Assembly (NCBI RefSeq): GCF_014217335.1
Contig: NZ_CP060092.1
Span: 17,501-81,500 of the forward strand
Origin: Teredinibacter purpureus
GTDB lineage: Bacteria > Pseudomonadota > Gammaproteobacteria > Pseudomonadales > Cellvibrionaceae
Length of the DNA: 64,000 nt
Reading direction: 5' to 3'
The notes under the pieces were generated by a model that was not told the DNA's origin, ran no database searches, and worked only from the letters and a program-made list of their open reading frames with translations. The position numbers and the translations under genes were made by a program. This document shows, one piece after another, positions 1 through 9,600 of the stretch (positions within the stretch are counted from its first letter, which is position 1; each line of letters begins with the position of its first letter).

Positions 1-1
1 C

Positions 2-943
2 TGGCTGGGCCAAGAGGAGGCGCCTACGCCTTTGCAGACAACACCCTACGACCCTAAGTGTTATTTATGTGCAGGCAATACTCGTATTAACGGTATTGAA
101 AACCCTCAGTACGAAAATACTTTCGTATTTACGAACGATTTCGCCGCCGTAGAGCAGCAAATGCGTGAATCAACGGCCTGTGAACACGCCCTACTTCAGC
201 ATACGCCTGTCGCCGGTACCTCTCGCGTTATTTGTTTTTCCCCTGATCACAGTAAAACGTTACCGCAGCTTCCTCAAACGGAAATCGTAAAGGTAATAGA
301 ATGCTGGCAAGCCCAATTGAATGAGCTTTCTCAACAATGGGATTGGGTGCAGATATTCGAAAACAAGGGTGCAGCAATGGGCTGCTCCAACCCACACCCG
401 CATGGACAAATATGGGCAACAGACACACTGCCTACGGAGGCAATAAAAGCAGACGCGAACCTTCGCCGCTACTATGAACAACACCAACGCAACCTATTAT
501 TGGATTACGCAACGCTCGAGTTAGAACAGCAGGAACGTGTAGTAGATCAAAACGAGCACTGGCTTGTAGTTGTTCCCTATTGGGCCTGCTGGCCTTTTGA
601 ACTATTGTTATTGCCACTGCAACCGGTTAAGCATTTAAACCAATTAAACCACGCACAAACAGACAGCCTTGCCAGCATCATGAAGTCTTGTCTTACACGA
701 TACGACAACCTTTTTAACTGCAGCTTTCCTTATTCTATGGGGTGGCACGGCCAAGCCTTTAATCGTGGCAATCAAGATCACTGGCAATTACACGCACATT
801 TCTATCCACCACTCTTACGCAGCGCGTCAGTTAAAAAGCATATGGTAGGTTATGAAATGTTGGCGGAGCCTCAGCGCGACATTACGCCGGAGCAAGCCGC
901 TCAGCGCCTTCGCGACTGCAGCACTAAACATTACGCTGCGTGA
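2..943 (+). CDS. galT: Galactose-1-phosphate uridylyltransferase, 5' end cut by window edge
   Basis: Leloir pathway enzyme that exchanges UMP between UDP-glucose and galactose 1-phosphate in the cytoplasm. The frame is open to base 2 and already reads WLGQEEAPTPL, the usual GalT sequence just before the zinc-site CxxC (CYLCAGN). The TTG at 32 is therefore internal and the true start lies outside the window. The active-site signature GCSNPHPHGQIW is present around 382-417; in this family the second His of HPH is the nucleophile. The C-terminal half keeps WHGQAFNRGN and HAHFYPP, as expected. galK follows after 43 bp on the same strand, so the two are probably co-transcribed. Confidence 0.95.
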   Translation, partial: WLGQEEAPTPLQTTPYDPKCYLCAGNTRINGIENPQYENTFVFTNDFAAVEQQMRESTACEHALLQHTPVAGTSRVICFSPDHSKTLPQLPQTEIVKVIECWQAQLNELSQQWDWVQIFENKGAAMGCSNPHPHGQIWATDTLPTEAIKADANLRRYYEQHQRNLLLDYATLELEQQERVVDQNEHWLVVVPYWACWPFELLLLPLQPVKHLNQLNHAQTDSLASIMKSCLTRYDNLFNCSFPYSMGWHGQAFNRGNQDHWQLHAHFYPPLLRSASVKKHMVGYEMLAEPQRDITPEQAAQRLRDCSTKHYAA

Positions 944-986
944 TTTCTCGCCCTATCACGCCAAACACTTAGATGATTAGAGACGT

Positions 987-2153
987 ATGATAATGAATCA
1001 ACCTTTAGAGCGTGCCAAACAGGCATTTACTGAAAAATTCGGACGCCAACCCGATAGGATTTTTCATGCCCCCGGTCGCGTAAACTTAATTGGCGAGCAC
1101 ACAGATTACAATAACGGGTTTGTTTTACCGACAGCGATTGATCGTGGCACATACATCGCGGTGGGTATCCGCGATGACAGTGAAATCACGGTTACGGCTT
1201 TGGATATTAGCGGTGAAACCAGCCGCTGGGATACACGAAAGGCCGTTCAACATGACCCAGAGCACAGTTGGGCCAACTATTTACGCGGTGTATTTATACA
1301 ATTTATCGAATCATCTCACTCAAACCTGCTGGGCTTAAACGCTGTAGTTGCGGGTAACATTCCCCAGGGTGCAGGCCTCAGCTCGTCCGCGTCATTATCG
1401 GTTGCCTTCGCAACCGCGCTTAATGAAATCAATCATTTGAGCTACACCCCCGCTAAAATTGCCCTACTTTGCCAGGCCGCCGAAAACCAGTTTGTAGGCT
1501 GCAACTGCGGCATTATGGATCAGCTTGTTTCCGCCGCTGGACAGGCTAACCACGCCCTGCTCATCGACTGCCAAAACCTCGCGGTTAATCCTGTATCAGT
1601 ACCCGATTCACTTTCGGTCATGATTATCGACAGTAAGGTCACGCGCGGCCTAGTGGATAGCGAGTACAACGATCGGCGCGAACAGTGCGAACTTGCCGCT
1701 TCGCAATTAGAGGTGCCTAGCCTACGCAGCGCGAGCCTTTCGCAGCTTCTAGCCAGTAAAGAGAAACTCGACCCAACGGCATACAAGCGCGCCCACCACA
1801 TTATTACCGAAAATGAACGTACCCTCGCGGCGGCGGAAGCACTTAAACATAACAACGTCGCTAGCCTATCTCGGCTCATGGCGGAATCGCATGTTTCTAT
1901 GCGTGACGATTTCGAAATTACGGTCCCGGCTATCGATTTTCTCGTCGACATCATTGCTAAGGTGATTGGTATTAATGGTGGTGTACGTATGACGGGCGGA
2001 GGCTTTGGTGGGTGCGTTGTGTGCTTATTACCAGAAAACCTTATTGCCCCTGTCACGGCTGCTATCAACGAATACTACCCTCAAGCACACGGCCTTCACG
2101 CAGAAGTCCACATTTGCAAAGCGTCCAATGGGGCGGGCGAAATAAACGATTAA
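987..2153 (+). CDS. galK: Galactokinase
   Basis: GHMP-family kinase that phosphorylates galactose at C1 with ATP and feeds GalT. At 388 residues it is the usual length. The galactokinase signature GRVNLIGEHTDYN lies near residues 30-42, the GHMP ATP loop as GNIPQGAGLSSSAS near 124-137, and the C-terminal MTGGGFGGCVV near 345. The start is ambiguous between ATG 987 and ATG 993 (MIMNQP), a difference of two residues; no strong ribosome site separates them. It sits 43 bp after galT and ends before a hairpin terminator, so it is the last gene of the gal transcript here. Confidence 0.97.
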   Translation: MIMNQPLERAKQAFTEKFGRQPDRIFHAPGRVNLIGEHTDYNNGFVLPTAIDRGTYIAVGIRDDSEITVTALDISGETSRWDTRKAVQHDPEHSWANYLRGVFIQFIESSHSNLLGLNAVVAGNIPQGAGLSSSASLSVAFATALNEINHLSYTPAKIALLCQAAENQFVGCNCGIMDQLVSAAGQANHALLIDCQNLAVNPVSVPDSLSVMIIDSKVTRGLVDSEYNDRREQCELAASQLEVPSLRSASLSQLLASKEKLDPTAYKRAHHIITENERTLAAAEALKHNNVASLSRLMAESHVSMRDDFEITVPAIDFLVDIIAKVIGINGGVRMTGGGFGGCVVCLLPENLIAPVTAAINEYYPQAHGLHAEVHICKASNGAGEIND

Positions 2154-2179
2154 TGGGCGTGCTACCAAACCACGCACGA

Positions 2180-2202
2180 GGGGCCGTTTAAGCCCCTTTT
2201 TT
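2180..2202 (+). terminator. Rho-independent terminator after galK
   Basis: GGGGC (2180-2184) pairs with GCCCC (2192-2196) across a 7-nt loop and is followed directly by six T. It lies 27 bp after the galK stop. Confidence 0.8.
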
Positions 2203-2355
2203 CTTGCCTGATAATAAACAACCTTTCCCACCTCACTCTACACTTTCCCTAGAGTCTCACTCACCAGCCTCTGTATAACCGCCATAGCGCGGCACACTGC
2301 TCACTCGCGCCAAGCCTTACTCCCTACTCATCAACCCTTTTTATTTTACCCACAA

Positions 2356-2382
2356 AAAAGCCCAGCCAATTGCTGGGCTTTT
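2356..2382. terminator. Bidirectional terminator between galK and the symporter gene
   Basis: AAAAGCCCAGC and GCTGGGCTTTT form a perfect 11-bp inverted repeat around a 5-nt loop, with A-run and T-run flanks, so it can act in both directions. It ends 42 bp downstream (minus strand) of the symporter stop. Confidence 0.85.
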
Positions 2383-2424
2383 ATACGCTTAATACGGTTT
2401 ATTTAACCGCGTTGCGATACAGCG

Positions 2425-3987
2425 TTACCACCAAGTAGCGTAGAGCGCCACCAAGATTAATGATACGGCCATAGCCGATACCTTATAAGAGGTCGTCGTA
2501 CCAAATTCAATACCGTTGAGGTCCACCGCATTCTCTTGATCCTTACCACCGGTAAGAATTACCGTAATAACCGCCAGCACAATACAGCTAACAAATACCA
2601 CGCCAACACGGTCCATAAAGGGCAGCTCTGGCCACAAAAACTTCAGCGTAAGCGACAACACAAAAGAACCGAGCGCGGCAACCATTGCGGACGCTGCGTT
2701 GGCTTTTTTCCAAAACATTCCCAACAAAAACAAGACACAAATACCTGGCGTAAAGAAGCCCGTGAATTCTTGAATATATTGAAACGCCTGATCGAAATTA
2801 CCCAATAATGGCTTCGCACAAATAATCGCTAACACCAAAGAGCCCAAACTTACCGCACGACCGACAAACACATAATGCTCTTGAGACTCGTCTTTTCGGT
2901 AATAGGAGTATAAGTCCATGGTGAAGATAGTTGAGATACTGTTCGTCATCGAACCCAGTGACGACACAATAGCCGCTACCAACGCCGCAAATACCAAGCC
3001 TTTAATACCGATAGGCATTAGCTGCATCATCGATGGGTAAGCTTCGTCAGAACGACCAAGGTCAGGCACCAATACAGCTGCAGCAATACCCGGCAACACC
3101 ACAATAATAGGCATTAACAGCTTCAAAAAGGCCGCGAACACAATCCCTTTCTGGCCTTCTTCTAAACTCTTGGCCGCTAATGTGCGCTGGATAATATATT
3201 GGTTAAACCCCCAATAGGAAAGGTTCATAATCCACATACCACCCACCAAAACAGATAAACCCGGCAAACTCATATAGTGAGGGTTATCTTCGCTCAATAT
3301 CATATCGAACTTTTCGGGTACCGCTTCGGTAAGCGCAACAAATCCTGCAACAATGCCCTCGCCTTTACCCAATAGCCCCAAACAAATATAGGTAAGCAAC
3401 AAGCCACCAAAGACCAAGATAACTATTTGAATAATATCGGTCATGGCCACGGCTTTTAAACCGCCATATAGGGAATAAGCGACGGCAAAGGCTGCTAGAA
3501 ATAACATGCCATAGGTCATATCAACACCCGCGATGGTATTAATCGCCAATGCACCCAACCAAAGAACCGCGGTTAAGTTTACAAACACGTAAACACCTAA
3601 CCAAAAAATCGCTAATACCGTGCGCACGTTGTGATCGTAACGCTGCTCCAAAAACTGAGGCATTGTATAAATGCCACGCTTGAGAAAAATCGGCAAAAAA
3701 TACTTACCCACAATAATCAACGTTATTGCGGCCATCCATTCGTAAGATGAAATCGCGAGACCAATCGCAAAACCTGAACCGGACATCCCGATAATTTGTT
3801 CAGCTGAAATATTGGCGGCAATAAGAGAAGAGCCTATGGCCCACCAAGGGAGGCTGTTACCAGCCAAAAAATAGTCTTTTGTATCTTTTTGGTGACCCGC
3901 CTTTTCACGAGAAACCCACCAAGCAATTGCGATTAACGCAACGACGTATACAAGAAACACTCCGGAATCAATTGGAGAGAGCGTCAT
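2425..3987 (-). CDS. SGLT-type sodium/sugar symporter (SSS family), likely galactose/glucose
   Basis: Inner-membrane Na+-coupled symporter of the solute:sodium symporter family, 520 residues, hydrophobic throughout with about 14 membrane segments. Its sequence follows the Vibrio vSGLT type: an N-terminal DYFLAGNSLPWWAIGSSLIAANISAEQIIG stretch (residues about 38-68) carries the conserved SSS helix-1 region, followed by GIYTMPQFLEQRY, and GFNQYIIQRTLAAKS in the middle. Convergent arrangement with galTK suggests galactose import; glucose or another hexose is possible. It has its own promoter region with a LacI-type palindrome about 100 bp upstream, so sugar-dependent repression is likely. Confidence 0.88.
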   Translation of the reverse strand: MTLSPIDSGVFLVYVVALIAIAWWVSREKAGHQKDTKDYFLAGNSLPWWAIGSSLIAANISAEQIIGMSGSGFAIGLAISSYEWMAAITLIIVGKYFLPIFLKRGIYTMPQFLEQRYDHNVRTVLAIFWLGVYVFVNLTAVLWLGALAINTIAGVDMTYGMLFLAAFAVAYSLYGGLKAVAMTDIIQIVILVFGGLLLTYICLGLLGKGEGIVAGFVALTEAVPEKFDMILSEDNPHYMSLPGLSVLVGGMWIMNLSYWGFNQYIIQRTLAAKSLEEGQKGIVFAAFLKLLMPIIVVLPGIAAAVLVPDLGRSDEAYPSMMQLMPIGIKGLVFAALVAAIVSSLGSMTNSISTIFTMDLYSYYRKDESQEHYVFVGRAVSLGSLVLAIICAKPLLGNFDQAFQYIQEFTGFFTPGICVLFLLGMFWKKANAASAMVAALGSFVLSLTLKFLWPELPFMDRVGVVFVSCIVLAVITVILTGGKDQENAVDLNGIEFGTTTSYKVSAMAVSLILVALYATWW

Positions 3988-4917
3988 ACATCCACCTTAA
4001 AGTTATTATTGTCTAAATAGCGCTATACCTCTGTGAAGCGAGATAATGGCACAGACTTATACAACAAGCCATATGCACCAGCCCCACAAAAGGTAAACGT
4101 TTACCTTGCCCGCTTCCTAGAATATAGCGTTTGCCCTCATCAAGCAACGTTCGTTGATATATACGACACTCGCGACGCAGCTCATCGCTGATAAATCGTC
4201 GAGTTCTCCCAACTTATCGCACTCCGCAGAAGTAACAGACTCAACGATACCGTGCACGCCTTTAGCCCATTTAACATATTGGCGCGACGAATCACTTATA
4301 AAAAAGGGGTAACGTTGACCGCTAAACCGATACAACAGTATAAACGTTGCTCTGACACAATTGCTGACCCTCACGCATTCTGCTGTTTAACGCGGCACAA
4401 CAACAATAATGAAGGCATCGTTCAATCCTTCCCTGCCAGAGTATTTCATCCTTTCTTTTTCTTATCATACATTCATGCTTGTGAAGACAACGGCTAACCG
4501 TCTCTCGCCCGAAGTAAGAAGAACTCTTAGGAAAGCTTTAACATCCTTACGTTTATTCACATTACGCCCGCTATGAACCATTTGCGCGGTTATATTTATA
4601 GCCGCTACTCAGAAATAGTGCGTGCTCGCTAAGCAATTTCTAGACAACCTCTCCACACAGAGCTGTACCGCTCAATAAGTATTAGGCGCACTCTTCAATG
4701 CTGCTCTTATCAATCCGCCCATCCATTCAATGACCAGAAAGCATACAAACTTTCTTTTACTGAACTAGCAACGAAACCAACACATAAATTAACGATATTC
4801 CAATTGAGAAAGAAATAAAAGGCGCCAAAATGTAACCCAATACAGCGGGGAAACACTAAATCACCCATCTTTAAGTGATTTTTAGTCAAAAACCACCACC
4901 CCTCTCTTATAGTAGTA
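3988..4917. other. Non-coding stretch upstream of the symporter
   Basis: About 930 bp with no convincing gene. Two short open frames (85 codons minus, 81 codons plus) overlap each other, lack ribosome sites and do not resemble known families. Apart from the operator at 4090-4107 I see no defined element here. The stretch after about 4750 is AT-rich. Confidence 0.5.
4090..4107. promoter_or_regulatory. LacI/GalR-type operator palindrome upstream of the symporter gene
   Basis: AAGGTAAACGTTTACCTT is a perfect 18-bp palindrome with the central CG step and the GTAAACGTTTAC core typical of LacI-family operators. It lies 103 bp upstream of the symporter start. No regulator gene of this family is in the window. 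Confidence 0.65.
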
Positions 4918-4946
4918 TTGACAATAAGATAGCTATGCCAGACAAT
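4918..4946 (+). promoter_or_regulatory. Sigma70-type promoter for the putative small RNA
   Basis: TTGACA (4918-4923), 17 bp spacing, GACAAT (4941-4946). The -35 is perfect and the -10 matches 4 of 6. Predicted transcription start is about 4952-4954, where the first hairpin of the putative RNA begins. Confidence 0.6.
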
Positions 4947-4951
4947 AGCCC

Positions 4952-5166
4952 TTCGTTAATCATTTTGTAACGAGAAGTTCTGGTGTTATCAACCTTGGCA
5001 GCCCCCAATCACTGTTTAAGGTTGGCCGGAAACTTTCTCTTCACGGAGGGTTTAGCGTATTTCTCCTGGCGTCTGAATTGCTCTTGGTTTATTCAGGCAG
5101 AGACCAATGAGTTAAGGGTCTTAAATAGGTTAGGTTGACAGGGTGGGCATTGCCCACCCTTTTTTT
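4952..5166 (+). ncRNA. Putative structured small RNA, family not recognised
   Basis: A ~215-nt segment bounded by the promoter at 4918-4946 and a strong terminator at 5140-5166, without an open frame of note. It holds a series of inverted repeats: TCGTTA/TAACGA (4953-4958 with 4968-4973), CAACCTT/AAGGTTG (4990-4996 with 5018-5024), GGAG/CTCC (5045-5048 with 5063-5066) and CTGAAT/ATTCAG (5073-5078 with 5091-5096). I could not match it to 6S RNA, tmRNA, RNase P, Spot 42, CsrB/RsmZ types or to a known riboswitch. It could also be a 5' leader with an attenuator for the esterase gene that starts 81 bp after the terminator. Confidence 0.5.
5140..5166 (+). terminator. Strong terminator ending the putative small RNA
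   Basis: GGGTGGGC (5141-5148) and GCCCACCC (5152-5159) pair around a 3-nt loop, extended by an A-T pair, followed by a run of seven T. Confidence 0.85.
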
Positions 5167-5247
5167 GCCTGTCATTCACACCTTGCTAGTGCCTACGCCT
5201 GCTTTTCGTTATGGTGAGCCCATCATACAAGCAGAACAGGCCACCAC

Positions 5248-6171
5248 ATGTCGCACTCTTTTTATTTATTAACGTCACCTTACCGCCAACTCCATTGGGC
5301 ACAAGACTGTTGCCGATACGTGTTTTTATCTGTTTTAACCTTAGCAACGAGCGCAATTGCTGTTACGGAAAATGTACAAACAAAATCTGCAGATCACCTA
5401 CTCAGCAAGCATGTTTACACCGCCAGCAATGGCATGACGCTGCCTTACCGCCTCTATCTACCGAAAAATACAAGCCAAAAGACCCCTTTACCCCTGTTGA
5501 TCTTTTTGCACGGCAGAGGAGAACGCGGCACAGACAATAATGCGAACATGTTTAACAATGTAGGGTTATTTAAAGGCGAGCATTCAATCCTCAGCCATAA
5601 AAACCGTCAACAATTCCCTACCGCTATTCTCATTCCTCAGTGCTCAGACAAAACCCCCCATGAAGAATGGGCACGCTGGAAAGGTAACTCCGCCGAACAG
5701 CCCTTTGCCGGCTTGGGTGCCGATGGTAGCTATCAGCAACACGCTCAACCGTCTGCCTCTTCGGCAGCTACGTTGGAGCTCATCGATTTATTAATTGCGC
5801 AGAAGAGATTAGACCCACAACGTATTTACCTCACGGGTATTTCCATGGGAGGTTTCGGGACATGGGAATTGACCAGTCGTCGCCCAGAGTTGTTTGCGGC
5901 AGCCGTACCCATGGCAGGCTTTTCCGATCCGTCTAAGGCGGCGTTAATTAACACCATTCCATTTTGGGTTTTTCATGGCACCACGGATCAATACAACCCT
6001 GTTGAGGGCTCACGTGTCATGACACAAAAAATGAAGGCGCTAGGTGCTGCGATTACCTATACCGAATATGAAGGGCTGGGGCATGGCGAAACATTTGAAA
6101 AAGCTTGGCAGAACACTCATATTCTGCCGTGGATATTTGCCCAGAAAAAAGCACTAAGCCCCCAGCAATAG
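5248..6171 (+). CDS. Secreted alpha/beta-hydrolase esterase (COG4099-like predicted peptidase/esterase)
   Basis: A 307-residue serine hydrolase with a probable N-terminal export signal (hydrophobic residues about 24-38, cleavage possible near ALA-type sites around 37-39). The oxyanion region reads LLIFLHGRGERG (83-94), the nucleophile elbow GISMGG gives Ser199, Asp247 lies in HGTTDQYNP and His279 in GLGHGE, a full catalytic triad. It resembles the phospholipase/carboxylesterase and feruloyl-esterase-like proteins found with carbohydrate loci. The substrate cannot be read from sequence; given the polysaccharide-degrading context, an ester on plant cell wall polymer is a reasonable guess. It converges with pilE, 28 bp apart, with no visible terminator between. 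Confidence 0.75.
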   Translation: MSHSFYLLTSPYRQLHWAQDCCRYVFLSVLTLATSAIAVTENVQTKSADHLLSKHVYTASNGMTLPYRLYLPKNTSQKTPLPLLIFLHGRGERGTDNNANMFNNVGLFKGEHSILSHKNRQQFPTAILIPQCSDKTPHEEWARWKGNSAEQPFAGLGADGSYQQHAQPSASSAATLELIDLLIAQKRLDPQRIYLTGISMGGFGTWELTSRRPELFAAAVPMAGFSDPSKAALINTIPFWVFHGTTDQYNPVEGSRVMTQKMKALGAAITYTEYEGLGHGETFEKAWQNTHILPWIFAQKKALSPQQ

Positions 6172-6199
6172 GTGAAAAGGCATGACATTGACTGCGTGG

Positions 6200-6619
6200 T
6201 TACCAACATTTGGACGCATCGGCGCCGTCAATGTCGAACGCTTTTCGCAAGCCGGCTTGATTCAACGTGAAGCGTGCACATTGCGTATCATCCGTTTGCT
6301 TACCTGCCACTGACGCCGTTAATACATATCGAGTAATTGCATCACCCGCCTGCACCACGGAAATCGTGTAATAACCGTCGGGGCTTTCACTTCCACCAAT
6401 ATCATCCACGTCTGCGGAGTATTGATTGTTTTGCATATACAATCGCTCTTGCATTGCCGCCGCCGAGAGCAATGCGTCCTTTGCGTCGGTTCTATGACTT
6501 TTGAGCATAGAAGATCGATAGCTGGGCACTGCGATTGAAGCCAAAATCGCAACAATAACCAACACAATCAACACTTCTATTAACGAAAACCCGCCATTCG
6601 TTTGCTTTAATTCCAACAT
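6200..6619 (-). CDS. pilE: Type IV minor pilin PilE
   Basis: Minor pilin of 139 residues. The class III signal is short, with prepilin cleavage predicted after Gly10 in GG|FSLIEVL and the conserved Glu at mature position 5, followed by the hydrophobic N-terminal helix and YRSSMLKSHRTDAKDAL. The C-terminal Cys pair (QCARF near 110, KCW at the end) would close the D-loop. Last gene of the fimT-pilV-pilW-pilX-pilY1-pilE operon, starting 27 bp after the pilY1 stop. In Pseudomonas the corresponding proteins prime pilus assembly with PilY1 at the tip. Confidence 0.9.
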   Translation of the reverse strand: MLELKQTNGGFSLIEVLIVLVIVAILASIAVPSYRSSMLKSHRTDAKDALLSAAAMQERLYMQNNQYSADVDDIGGSESPDGYYTISVVQAGDAITRYVLTASVAGKQTDDTQCARFTLNQAGLRKAFDIDGADASKCW

Positions 6620-6646
6620 ACTTACGACCTATTTTAACTCAATTTT

Positions 6647-9600
6647 TTACCAATCAATGGGAATCTCTCGCCACGATTGACGTTGCCCTGTTCGTGTACG
6701 CCCCTGAATTTCCTGATTCACAATTTCACCCGTAGAGGTTTGAATAATTGCACGGCTATTGCCGTCGGCGTCCTGATAAATCGTCGGTGTTGAAGGGTTG
6801 CCCGTGCCCAACGACTCATTTTCTTCTACAAGTTCTGCTTCACCATTTTTTACCGACGAATCTTTACCCAGCGGAGCAAATTCGCCGGGGATTCCTACTT
6901 GATAATGAGGGGCATAGAGATAGCCACTGCCTTCGGCATCACACACTTCACCCGTAGGCTGATACGTGGTAAAAATGAGAGACTCATCAGAGAGCTCAGC
7001 TTTGGTAGTATTGCGCTCTAGATCGTAAGGGAAATCAAAGAACCAACCGGAATGGTCTGCCACTGCGCTCATGACATCGGAAAAAGTCTCTACACTCTCA
7101 CCGGTATTTAACGAAACCGGCGTGCTACCACCGCGCTTAATAGAGCCATCGGTGTACACATCTATATCAGTCGTTTCGACAAGAGTAGTTGTTGAAACTA
7201 ACGTGCCAGGAATACTTTTCATATCCGCATCGGGGTCTTTTATGCCGTAATAAGTTTGATCTGTACTACTGCCATTATCGCCCGAAGTATAATAACGACC
7301 CGTACCACTGTAGACCCAAAAATTATTGGAGCGATCCCGAATTAGTGAGGGCGGTGCACTGAAAGGTTGGTTTGTTACGTTAATTAACTGACTAAAAGAC
7401 ATCGATAAAGAGCTGCCCGACAACGTTAAGCCGCCGCGCATAAGCTGGCCGGTAGGCGCGGCCTCGGTGCCGCCAACAACGCCAAAATAAATAGCATCAT
7501 CTTCAAAATCATTATTCCAGTCGCCCGCCGCAACACCACCAACAAAGGCCTTAGCAATAGTGGTATCGAACTTCTGAAGCGCTTTTGTTCGCAAATTAAA
7601 CGCGAATACCTTTGCTGTTTTTTCGCTAACAGCATTTTGCAACGCGGCACTGCGCGTCGCGGGCGTGTCGCCTGCAGGGCCAGAGCCAAATACTAAAAAC
7701 CATTCATTTTTAGCGGGGCTAGAAAACGAACCTGAACGGCTATTTTTTGCCCTAAACTTTACAAGCGTTGGAATAGAAACCGAGTAACCTAAATCTTCGT
7801 CCGTAATCTCTGCAATGATTTCAGGTGGAGATTCTGGATCAGTAATATCGAGAATGACATAACCCGATCTCAACGTTATATCATCACTGGTATCGCTATC
7901 GCGCGCACTATCGGGATCGATTGTAACTTCGCCACCGCCAAAACGCATACCGACGACCAGAATATTACCCCAGCCCTCTGGATGATCAATTTTACTTGCG
8001 CTACTCCAAATACCGTTCACATCAAAAATTTGTGGCTGCCCATCAACATAATAAACATGCGCATATTCTGGCTGAGATAAATACTGTAGATGCGGAAGTA
8101 AGTTATAGGGAATATAGCCCCACAACTCACTACCTAGCGGGTGTGCCGAACGCCCATTAATTGATGTCTTGTAACTGGAAGAAGCCGAATCATAAAAGCC
8201 CGCGTTGAACGCATGGATCATGCCGTCGTTTGCGCCCAACATAACCACCTGCCGGCGGTCTTCAACCGCCTTCTTAAAATCAAGGTAAGTATTATCGCCA
8301 AAACTAACGTCATAACCTTTACCGGGGCGCGCTAGCGCAACGGGTGAAGAATTAACAATATCACCGAGCAGCCACGGTTCTTCACCATTCCCTGTATTAC
8401 CGTCCCACTCTATTGTACGAGAGCGAAATTCATCATTCGATTCATCACCACGAATATAATTAACCAGGTTTTCCAGCGCAGTATTATCAGAGCCGTAATC
8501 CAGCAACCTAAAATTATGGCTGCCGCTCGTTGCAAACTGGCTCGCTTCAAACGGCACGGATTCCGCCAAATCAATTTGGCCGTCGCGTGTACTGGGGTTG
8601 TCTACGCCAGTAAAAAGGTAACGCCCCTTATTGGCAACGGTCCCGTAGTTTCGGTTTTCCGTGTAAGATTCTACCGCCGCCAACTGATCTCGTGCGCTCC
8701 ATATGGGCTGTAAATCGGTAATATCAAACGCAGCCCCTGATACTGAGCCCCGTGTTCCATCGGCGTTAACCGCGTAACGCTGCACCATTGTGCGCTCTAA
8801 ACCTTCGTCATAATAAATTTCTACAATAGGGTCACTGGACGTTAACTGCCCCGGAACTTCTGAGCCAGACTCCAAATCTTCACGCAGCTCACTATGGTCA
8901 TCAATAAACAATGAATGCAATGTTCCCGCCCAAGTCACACGCGTATTGCCTGAGAGCGTGTCCACTTCAAAAACAGGGTTGTAGAGTGCTTGATACACCG
9001 CACCCTGACCGGCACCTGTACTTGCGACAACAGACGCCGCCGTACCAGACGAAACACGTTTAGTAATGTCGCCAAATACCCGCGCTAAACGCGACTCTAA
9101 TTTCGCAGGGTTGCGCACAGGAAAATACGCATCGGGAATGCCATCAGCTCCCAAACTTCCGTCTACATCTGTTTTGTCCCATTCCGACGTTAAGTCCGGT
9201 AAATTATTATTGTTGATATCATTAAAATTTCCGTACTTCGCGGCGTACCATAATGGGTTTTCCAGTACTCCCGGTGTACCTGCGGCGGCCGTAAATTTTT
9301 CAATAACACTTCCCCACTGCGTTTTATTGTAAGCCGACCAACCACTTCCGGTTAACGCTACCGAATTAAAATCAACGTTAGAATCAGCTTCGATTAACGG
9401 GGTATAGGTTGCATCACGATTGCTCCCATTCATCACGAAACCAAGCGCGATATCGCCTCCGGCGTAGTTGGCAACCTCGGAAATACGTATTTGAATTTCA
9501 CCCGTCGATGCCCCAGCCCAATTCGGACGGTTAGACGAAGAATCGTTAGTGTAATTACCGCATTGCGATTGCACGCTGGAGGCAGAACCCGTAGCCGTGC

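Noticed and set aside
4117..4497. Two overlapping open frames of 81-85 codons
   Set aside because: Opposite strands, no ribosome sites, no recognisable sequence.
4952..5166. 6S RNA
   Set aside because: No long closing stem joining the two ends with a central bubble; separate local hairpins instead.
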